Assembly (NCBI GenBank): GCA_030267565.1
Contig: BRXU01000008.1
Location: 1,240,001 to 1,304,000 of the forward strand
Source of the DNA: Pleodorina starrii
Taxonomy: Eukaryota; Chlorophyta; Chlorophyceae; Chlamydomonadales; Volvocaceae
DNA length: 64,000 nt
Reading direction: 5' to 3'
Shown here: piece by piece, positions 51,492 to 61,400 of the stretch
Layout of the letters: every line of letters begins with the position of its first letter
Position numbering within the stretch: the stretch's first letter is position 1
The notes under the pieces: generated by a model
The model's database searches: none
The model's input: the letters and a program-made list of their open reading frames with translations, nothing else
What the model was told of the DNA's origin: nothing
Translations under genes and position numbers: made by a program

Positions 51492-54400
51492 CTACGACGC
51501 GTACACCAAATCCTTGGCACTAAGCAGGACTTGGAGCACCGTCGAGTCCTGACAGCGCTTGCGGAGGGCGTCCATGTCCACAGTTTGCGCCCAGCCCGCC
51601 GTCCACACTGGCAGCCACCAGGCAGCAGCATCCTCAGCACAGGCGGCGCGCTGAGGTCCTCGCAGGAAGTCGGTCAGCGTCTCGGTGTTCGCGACGATAG
51701 CGGCGCGCACCGGCTCGGGTTGGGTGGTTGGGATTGAGGGCGCCGATGTGGGGCTCGGGGTGGAGCCGCCGCTGGGCGCACTTGTGGGCTTGGGTGCGGC
51801 AGTGGCCACGGGGGGCGAGGGCTTGGGCTTGTAGATGGGCGCGTCAAGGTAGACGTTGTAGCTGAGGCGGCGGGCCAAGGGTTCCGAGGGCCAGGCGGCG
51901 GGTTCGGATGGCGCGGAGGTAAAGCGACAGCTTATGTAAGAAAGCTTTTTGACGATCGACGATGATCAGCAGCGCAGGCCCGGCAGCCAGCATGATGACC
52001 CACGCACATCGATGATCAAGGTGATTGGGTATACGGATGTGATATAGATGGATGAACCCGACGGAAAGACAACAGATCATCAGCAGCCCACATCGCGATT
52101 TCGCAAGCCCATCGCGACCCCACTGCTTCATTCCACTACCAGTGCAAACCGGCGGGACGGACAAGCCCGAAAAGTGGCCATACCGCCTGTGGTTACCCAG
52201 GCAACTGAGCCGCTGGCTCAAGGATTTACGTACCGTACTGATAGCAACACGAAAGTCAGCTTTGCAGATCAGAGGACGCAACTCACCCATCGTCCCACAC
52301 GTTTCCGATGGCCGCGTTCCAGAACATGACACCCATCATTGGACCATTAGTCTTCTTCATCCATGCCAGGTTGTCAGCCACCAGCTGGAACAAGATAACG
52401 CGCTGCTCGACCGTGTATTGCCTGCAACGCAAGTGAGAACGTGATCGTTGGGGGTTAATTAATTGGGTCACAGGCAGCAGGCACGTAAGAGACAGCAAGC
52501 TGGCAGTGGACACGCATGCACGCGAGGAGCACAAGGCTGAAACGTTCACTACCATATATAGTGCGTGCGCATGCACGCACGCAGTTCAACGGAAGCCAGG
52601 TGCGGGCATTAGAAATAAGCTGGCAGAACTACCTTTAAGCGAGCGATGCCTAGGCCGCGAAGGAAAAACCCTCCCCAGCGTGACAGTAGCGGCTGGGCGA
52701 AACTGATAATGAACTAATAAGGGGGTCCAAGGTCTTCAATCGGGCGGCCCAGCACTTCACGTACAGCACTTACGGTAGAATGAGGCCGTACTCCTCCATG
52801 ATGAGCGGCTTGCCGACATCGGCGGTAATGCGCTGGTGGATGCTCAAGTACTGGATCATATAGTTACAGAAGCAGTCGAAGTCGCACTTGTTCCACTTGG
52901 GCGGGACGGACTCCATCTGCGCCGCCGGCAATCCCAAGCACAGAGAGCCGGAATGAAGCAGTGCGGTAGGGTTTCGTAGCAAGAATTGACCCGGCGCCGG
53001 CGAACAACATGTACCATACGCTGTCTAAAGCGGCTCATGCAGCAACAAGAGTTTCGAGTTATCATACGAGTTACCAACGCACCTGCCGCTCGTATACGTG
53101 CACCACCGTTGCGTCAATGGAGTCGAACTTGCTCAAGGTAGCCCAGTCCTCGCCCTCGCACCTTGCGCCAGCACCTGCGGAATAAGGCGGCGGCGGACGC
53201 GGCTTCGCAGGAGACCAACTGACGAGTGGTTGCACGATCAAAACAGTGGGTTTTCGATGTGGGTTTTGTCTGTAAAGCATGTGCGTATGTGGACACCGAT
53301 CGCTGTCGGGAAGAGGCAGCAGGCACGCACACGCCCCAAGAACGCCTCCCGCTGTATATATGTGGGTCTTCGTACGTTTCGTTTTGCCCTGCGTGCAGGT
53401 AGGTCCTCGCGATGGCCCGACAAACTAAATATTAAACAGCGTTCTGCATTAGCACTGAGCCCCGCCCAGACCTGGATTGTAGCTCTCGTATGAGTTGAGG
53501 AAGTAGCCCTCCGTGCCCAGCGCAACAAGCTGTTTTGGAGCGTTGTCGCGCACGTGCTGGGCCACGGCGCCAAGGAAGCCTTGTTGCGAGGCCTGCTCAG
53601 CCGCGCTCATGCAGCCGGGGCACCGCGGCTCGTTCATGGCGTCCCACATCATGATTGCGTCGTCATCACGATAGCGGCGGCCGTTGAAGGCGTTGGTGCG
53701 CCAGACAATGGCGGAAATGTGATCGCGGTACATGTGCAGTACCTGGCTTGAGTTGTAGAAGTCCAGCAGGGTCTTGCCAGCTGCGATAGGCAGCCAGGGG
53801 ACAGGGGCAAAGGGCATAGGGTGACTTGTTGGTTTCATCCGTCCTGGAATGACTGTGCAGTGGTACCGTACGCTCGAGCGTGTTCCACGTGTTCACCGGC
53901 AGGCCCGACGCTAGGCCGCACGGTAACGTAACAGGGAATTTGGCAAACAGGCGCTGGGTCTTTCCTCTTCCATTGCCGGTGCCGCGGTATCAGGTTCAGT
54001 TCGGCTCTGCTGCAAAGCGCGTGCACCCACGCACCTGGGTCGACCCCGGCAATGCGCATGAAGTCTTGCGGGCTGCGGTAGGCCGTCCAGGTGTTGCCCA
54101 GAGCCAGGATCAGCTTGATGTTGTGCCTGCACGTGATTGCATGTACGACGCGTGTTGTAAGCACGCACGCGCCGCGCGCGTTGAAGCCGCAGGGCAGATA
54201 GCTAGATGGGGTACCGCCGTTGATTTACCATGTGCTGGCGGCGGAAATAGACATTATCCCCTCACCTGCCAGCTGAGTCGACGATGTAGTCCAGGCCCTG
54301 GAACTGGGTTTCGTCATACTTGCCCCAGGCGTAAGGCATGGCGTGGTTGAACGCCCAGAGCCGGATGACCTTGAGCCCGAATTGCTGCGCGTGATCGGCC

Positions 54401-54787
54401 GGAACGTGTCAAGCATGAAAAGGCAAAGCGAGGCGGTTTACTGCCTGATATGCCATATTCTATTTGACCTTACATTTGCACCGTCGAAGAAGCGGTCTAC
54501 GATGCCGCGGTCCTTCTGGACGAAGTCGATGAGCCTGTCGAGCAATGACGTCGCGTACCGTGCGTAATTGGCGCAACCGTCATTTTGCAGCAAAAAGCAA
54601 GGCTCATAACGCATCCACATGAGATACTCAAAACTCACCAGTATGCGTTGGCGCCCTGAAAGTAGAACGGCTTATCATCCAGGCACAGCTGATGGGAATT
54701 GCAGCGCTGGACATAGCTCGCGAAGCACGGAACACCGGTCACGATTGCCAACAACAGCACAGACAGCATATATGTCCTTGAAGACAT
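51492..54787 (-). CDS. Secreted GH5-family endo-beta-1,4-mannanase
   Basis: Nine exons, complement(51492-51861, 52287-52421, 52774-52916, 53083-53174, 53472-53780, 54035-54126, 54266-54384, 54474-54534, 54639-54787); 1470 nt, 489 residues, all phases close. A signal peptide (MSSRTYMLSVLLLAIVTGVP, cleavage near residue 22-24) precedes CLDDKPFYFQGANAYWL, the usual start of GH5_7 mannanases. Motifs: GLKVIRLWAFNH, QGLDYIVDSAG, KLILALGNTW, acid/base Glu191 in WDAMNEPRC, DATVVHVYE, and nucleophile Glu316 in PLIMEEYG, followed by FWNAAIGN. Both catalytic Glu residues are present, so the enzyme should be active: it cleaves internal beta-1,4-mannosyl bonds in mannans of cell wall or extracellular matrix. 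After the domain comes a Pro/Thr/Ser-rich linker (about 379-420) and a ~65-residue tail without recognised domain. No paralogue is adjacent. Substrate specificity within GH5 is inferred. Confidence 0.93.
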
Positions 54788-57700
54788 CTTCAGAAGTCAA
54801 CGCCTGCAAAGGGCATGGTCGTCGCGGGAACTCTTGGTTGATGATGATGCCGGCGTTTGCTCTTCGCCAGGCACAGCGACGTGACTGCAGCAGCAGCGAT
54901 GACGTTGTTAGATCCATGATTAGCTGTGCCTTCTTGTACCTTGTGGGGGCACGGCGTGTCAAGAAGCAGGCGGGACTATGAAGACGCCCCAGGTAAGAGC
55001 GCACACAGCCGTTCTCAGGCTCGACAAGGACTCCCTTGCAAATGGATAGACTTAGGATACTTTTTTACATCGTTTTGGCCTCTATTTATAGATTTTTGCG
55101 CACTTCTCAACAGTCGTTTGGATCGGCTAACGAACGTTTGGATCCCCCCAACCGCCCAACGAGCTTTCGTTAAAGACGAGCAGAGTCTTCATTATAAATA
55201 TACAGGTTTGTGATCATAAACTGCAACATAAAGAAATACTTTAACTTACAGGTCCCCGCAGCAGTACTCTAAGAAACGCTGTCTGTGACGTAGGGGCCGT
55301 GGGCGGCGCATCATCTCCCGTCCGTCCAAAGCGCGTACTTGGCACTTCCAGGGACGCATATACAGGCACCAGCCCATAACATCGATGTGTGATCTTTGTC
55401 ACGCAAGGTCATTGCTTGTGGGTGTGTTGACCGAGATGTGTCACCATGGAATGCGCAACCCAAACTCTGTCCTGCAAGCCAGAGTCTTCTGCCTTTTGGG
55501 GTCTTGAACATGTCCAATGAAAACGTGATCCATCTGCTAACCGGGCACATCAGCGAAAACTCCCCACCAGCCCGTCCTGTGTAGTCGATGCCCTTCAGCC
55601 GCTGTTCCGTCGATACCATTTCTTGCATGCCGTTTCTCGCTATGCGCAGTCAAACTGGATAACGGATTGATTCCCACCACATAGCCCGGCAGAACCGGTA
55701 GCCGCGCGGACCTATTCCGCGGACTACTCATTCCGCTTTCCACCTCATGAGCCCCGCCCGGCATTTCGTCGAAACGATTGAGGGTATGGTAGGTCTGATC
55801 GGCGGCGTGAGAAGTGCGGCCACAGCCGTGCACGCACCCTTTTTCATCATGCCTACGTGGAACGAGGTGGAACCGTATCCATGCTGCTATCTAACGCGTT
55901 TGCGCGCCTCAGGCCCGTGCTGCACCCGTTGCTTCCCGTTTCAGCGGGAGCACGTCTTGTCGATCCCATTTATCCAACACACAGTGAGTGTTCACTGTAA
56001 CAACACACAACAGCACAGTTCATGTCATCAGCGCATGCAGTACGTGCGCGGGGCTGACCGCTGTCCGCGTCAACATTTCACGGCGGCCTGACGCCCACTG
56101 TAACAACAATATTACAAAACTCACGATCCGCAATTCCCGGGACTCGGGAGCTGCACAAAAGGCACAGCACACGCCCTGCGGTTGCCCAACTCACGCCTTC
56201 TACTTCCTCGCGGTCGGGTACTGAGCTACATACGGTTAATTTCCTCAACGCTCTCTCCCCCTTTTACACACACCCATAACCGCCACTACCTCCTCCGCCG
56301 GGTGCCGCGCATGACTCGCCGATCACGACCTGCTCGCAGCCGCGTATAGACTGTAGTGGGTCACAATCCCACACCGTCCCAAGTCGGCGGTGGATGCACG
56401 CCGCCATGTGTGCAGCATCGTCACCGCCCAGCCCCTGCTGCGCCCGCGCCTGCGCCAGCAGCACCGCCAGCCAGTGGCCGGCAGCCGTCCGTTCGTCCAA
56501 CCCAATGCATCACATATCCCTGAAAGGACGTCAGCCACATTGCATTGCGGGCATGCCTTCCGCAGTTTGGGCTTCGGCCGCCGCAGTGGGGCAGTGCCAG
56601 ATGCGGTATGGACCGATGATCCTTTTGGGTCCATCACTGTAGAATGATTCATACAACCCGTGGCCAACGAAGACAGGCCAAGAGCTCCGAGCCCAACCGC
56701 ACTTCAAGCAGAGGTGCTCAGCTTGTGTGCCGCATGGCGCATGCACGAGCATCGAATCGTCGATCGACACAGGACGCCGAAACAGGGCCGCTGGCTGCAC
56801 GCCAAGTAGTTAGCTAGGCCACACATGCGGCCGACTTCGTCAAGCATGGCCATCCTTTCCACTCCCGTTCCCGCTCCCGCTCGGCTCTTGCTGTTCGAGC
56901 CATTGTACATCGGCGGCGCCGGCAACTGGAACAACGCCCCCTGACCGAGCCCCTGCTGTATGGGGCTGCGCGGCCTCCCCGGCCTCCTGCTCTCGGCCCG
57001 CCGCCGTAGAGCCCACCGGCAGCCGCAACTGCCGCCATCGTCCGAGCTCGGCCTCGAAGAACAGCGGTTCGTCCGATCGTCCCTGTGGCCCACCAGCCGC
57101 CGCTGGCCGGCAAACGTGTCGGGGCGTCACCGACCTGCGATGAGCGTGTGTACGGTATTGCCGTACTACTGGAAAGCACAATATTACCGTTACGGTTCGT
57201 TTGCTTGCTTGCTTGCCTGCTTGCCTTGCTTCCTTGCCTGCTCGCGCAGTAACACCCTTCCTTCGGTTTCGCGCAACCCGCCTCGTCTGTTGAAACCATC
57301 TGAGTCTTCCTTGTACTGAGTCGTCGTGCTGCTGTCTGGGCGCTCGTGCCGTTGCTGTGCTCTCGCGGGTACTTGTCCGGAATTGGTCCGGCGGCGACGC
57401 GGTCGAATGTCGCAGCTCTTAGGGTATTGGTCAGGTAGCATCCGGGTATGTAGTTTGTGATGTGTACTATGTGATGTGTACGGTACGTGATTCCACAGTT
57501 TCATATTTATCCACCACCAACCCCATACGTGCATACTGATCGATAGATGGCCTTCGCGGCGGCGGCTCTCGCCGTTACCATACGGCATCATTGCACCCCA
57601 CACAAGACAGCAAAACCGTGCACAACAGCGGAAGTTGAGACTTCGGCAGCCGGCCGGCCGGCCATTCGCAGCTCGACGCCGCGGGGCGGCAGGCGGCGAG

Positions 57701-58425
57701 GTGAGGCGAGGCGAGGCGAGGCGAGATTTCGGCCTTTTTACTCGAATGGCCAACAAAACAACAAACAGCCGGCAAGCGGGGGAGACGCAGAGCAACAGCA
57801 ACAGCAGCAACAGCAGCAGCAGCAGCCAAGGAATTACTGAATTACTGTCCGCATGTCCCCATCCGCCACAGCGTACGCTGTCCAGGTGTAGCTGTCGCCT
57901 TTCGGCCCAACCTGAGCAACTGGTAAATAGCACCGAGCGTGGGTGGCCCCATGCATGCCATTCACCCAACCAACTGCAATTATTGCGGAGCCCAGATTGC
58001 AACATCCGAAGTAGACGCGCATGAAAGCAGTTCAAGCGTCCATATCGGTTGCCGTACTGTCCGTACTCCACGCACCCGCACACCATCCCCGTGCCGTGCC
58101 GTGCCACGCCCAGGACCCCTCCGCCCGTTCTCCTGCCCAATCCCTAGCCCGCCCGGCCCCCGCCACTCCCTTCCCCCGATCCCCCCCCGCGCCGCTCTTC
58201 CGTCCCCAAGAGCTCTGTCCTCTGCTCTTGCGCCCTGCTGGCCAAGGCCTGTCGCCCTTAGGGTGCGTCCCGCCAACCCGGCCCCCCACGCGCTCCGGTT
58301 CGCCGTCAAAGCATCCCCGTCAAAGCAGGCCGCGCTCCGCAGCCCGTTTCTCTCCCTCCGCTCCGCTCCTGCTTCTGCCCCGCCCCGCCCCGCACCACTC
58401 CGCCCCGCTCCGCTCCGATCGGTGC
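54788..58425. other. Region between mannanase start and Piezo end
   Basis: Contains the mannanase promoter and the Piezo 3' flank. TGTAACAAC motifs occur near 55996 and 56100, resembling retroelement tails. The part 56264-57181 holds minus-strand exon-like frames, listed separately. Near 57707-57724 there is a short gaggc repeat and near 57790-57825 an (CAG/CAA)n run. Nothing else is supported. Confidence 0.35.
56264..57181 (-). other. Candidate exons of an unidentified Cys/His-containing gene or relic
   Basis: Minus-strand frames 56840-57181, 56531-56800 and 56264-56500 have protein-like composition. One contains a Cys/His cluster, HAPCGTQAEHLCLKCGWARS followed by GHGLYESFYSDGPKRIIGPY and WHCP; another contains AGHWLAVLLAQARAQQGLGG and CIHRRLGTVWDCDPLQS. 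They are in different frames and I could not join them with convincing splice sites. This may be a real gene, a mobile-element-derived gene or a decayed copy. The family is not recognised. Confidence 0.3.
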
Positions 58426-61400
58426 TCACGCCTGCTTGTGTTTCTTGCGGGACAGCTCGAAGAGCAGCTCGGGGGAGCGGTAGACGTTGATGAGGGCGCG
58501 GAAGAGCTGCTCCTCCAACACCAACTCGCCTGGGCACACGGGGGGGGGGGAAGGGAGGGAAGGAAGGAGGGAGAATGGCTCGTGGTTTGATCCTTGGACC
58601 TGGTTGGGCTCGGACTGCCGGCCATCAACGAACGAACGCACGCGCGTACCGGCCATACACAAAACAAAACTCCTTACCCACCCACCCACCCACACGCACG
58701 CACGCACGCACGCACTCCCTTACGCCCTCTCACGCTCCCTAACGCTCCCCCACCCACACACCCCAATCCCAATGCCATACACCCCCTTCCCCTCCCCCCT
58801 CCCCCCTTCCCCCCTTCTCACCCTCCGCCCGGGCCACGTAAATGTCCTGGCACAGCTCCGTGAGTCGGCGAGTGGAGGGCAGGTCCTCAGTGGGGATGCG
58901 CAGTCGGAGGCTGGACACGGAGAGGCGCAGGAAGCGGCCGATGGCGAACACAAAGGTGACGTACAGACCCGTGATGCCGAAATGGGAGAGGGTGGCGCCC
59001 TTGGGGGGGGGGTGTGAGGGGGTTGGGATGGGGGGGGGTTAAGGTGGAGATGGAGGTGGGGGGTGGAGATGGAGGTGGGGGTGGGGCTTAACAGTATAAC
59101 AGACGTCCCGCCCGCCGCTGCCTCCGCCGCTCGCCAGATCGTGCCGTGCGTGTGCAGCGCGCGTAAAACCCTAACCTTCCCCTTTGCCCGCCCCACCTAC
59201 CTTACGACCCCCACCCATCCCCCCCACCCTACCCACCAGCAATCCGCTCTGCACCGGCTCCACCACCGCCACCAGCGGCGGCCCCGACAGCCCCGCCGAC
59301 CCCCCCGGGGCACTGCCGCACGGGTCCGCCAGAACCACATCGCCATCGCCGCCGCCGCCGCCACCGCCGGCACCGCCGCTGAGGCCCGCAGGCGGCAGCA
59401 GCGCACCGCACGTGAAGGCCCACCATTCCGCACCGCCCGACCCGCCGGGTCGGTCCGCCGGGAGCCCCTCCCTGGAGGCGTAACACCCCACCAGGGCGGA
59501 GCCCCAACGATCCGCCACATCGCCAGCGGAGGCGGCACCGCCGCCGCCGCCGCCGCCAGCCGCCGCCACCGGCCCCCAGAACGGCACCCAGGACAGCCGC
59601 CGACGCTGACGGTCACTGCCGCCGCCGCCGCCGCCGCCGGCGGCGGCGGAACCGCCTGAGGGCCGATCCGCCGCCTCCGCCGCAGCCGGCAGCGGCCATC
59701 CCCATCCCGAGCCCCAGCCGTAGCCGGGTCCTGTTCCGCCCTGGTTCTGGTTCTGGTCGTTTCTCTGCGTGAGGCCCAGCCGCACGCTGCATGTCTCGCC
59801 CTTGAGCCGCATGAACAGCGGGAACAGACCGGGTGAGCCGTGGGCCGCGGGGTGGGTCTGATTGAGGGCCGTAAGCAGGGTGCGGTTGGAGGTGCCGGAG
59901 AGGACCTGCACGGGGGGAGGAGGGGAGGAGGGGGGAGGGGATCCACGTACTGGGAGAAGCCCGTGAACGGTGACGTATCAGAAGAGCCGGGGGAGGGCCC
60001 TGGGGGGAGAGTGGGGGGGGGGCGCGAGGGAAGGCAGGTAGGGGCAAGCAACGGGAGGGAGGGAGGGCGTGGCAGGAGGAGGGCTTGATCAGGCTCCGCC
60101 GTGACCCGCGGATCCGTTCGCCAACGTCGCGTCTGTGCATTCACGGATATTTCGCCTTTAGCCATCCCAAAATGTTAATATAATATTATGCCTTGGGGCA
60201 TTGTTCCCCCGGGGCAACGAACCCAGTCGCGTGACCTCTGACCAAAGGCAGATGTCATCTGGCCGGCAAACCCAAGCATGCCTGCAAAGCTGCAACATGC
60301 GCCCCCGAAACGTGAGTCAGTAGTCGCTTGCCGTACTGCCGTACCTCGGCGAGGCCCCGGCGGGAGGGCTCCGATAGCGGCACGTACGTCATCGCCGTAC
60401 AGCCCGGGCCGCCGTACTGGGAGGTCAGCGGCACGCTGCGGGTGAATGACCAGCCGATCTGCGGAAGGACCGGGAGACAGAGTTCCCCCCCACCCCCCCC
60501 GGGCGGTTAAGAGGGGGGAGAGAGGTGGGAGGAGGAGTGACGTCGAGCGGGGGAGCACGTGCCATGTCGTGGAGCGGCCTGGGACGTTTCCCAACACGAC
60601 CGCGTCTGGCGGGCTGACCCTTTCCATCCAGCGCATGACGCAGCCCCGCCCAGACGCGGCCCCCACGCAGGCCGGCCCCTCCCCTGCCCCCGCCCCCTCC
60701 CACCTCCATCCCCCGCCCCCTCCCACCTCCATCCCCCCGCCACCGCCTCTTACCTCCAGCACCAGCGGCGCCGCATCCGCGCCCTCCACCGCCCACCCGT
60801 CCACCCCCTGCTGCCGCTGGGGCTGCCGCTGGGGCGGCCGCAGCAGTAGCTCCAGGAGGGCCCCCCGGGCGGGTGGTGAGATGCGCCAGGAGGTGTCCGA
60901 CTCAGCGGCCAGACACACACCCAGGGCCTGGCGGGGGGAGGGAGGAGGGGCGGAGGGGCGGGAGGGAGAGGGGGTGTAAGCGGGGGGCGGGGCGGAGGTA
61001 CAGGAGGAGAAGGGGACGGGGGCGGGACGCAAGAGGGGTGTTGGGTGCCGGTTATGCGCGTCGCGTTGCGACAGGCGACAGGGTAAGTGTTGAGTGATGA
61101 TCTAGTCATACCACCCGGGCAGCTGTAGCAGTGCAGCAGTGCAGCGGGGCAGCAGGGTGCGAGGGGCCCTGTGCCGCGCTGCGCTGTGTTGTGCCGCGTC
61201 CTTGGCGGCCGTGACGCAATGACGCCGTGTGCGGTGTTGTGCCGTTCTGTGCCGTGCGGTGTCGTGCTGTGCCGTACCGTGCTGTGCGGTGTGTCCAGCC
61301 CAACCGCTGTCCCGCCAGTTGTCCCACCTGGTCGGGCGCGTAACCAGCCAGGGCGCGAGGCAGACCCCCACCGCCACCGTCACCTCCTCCTCCACCCCCA

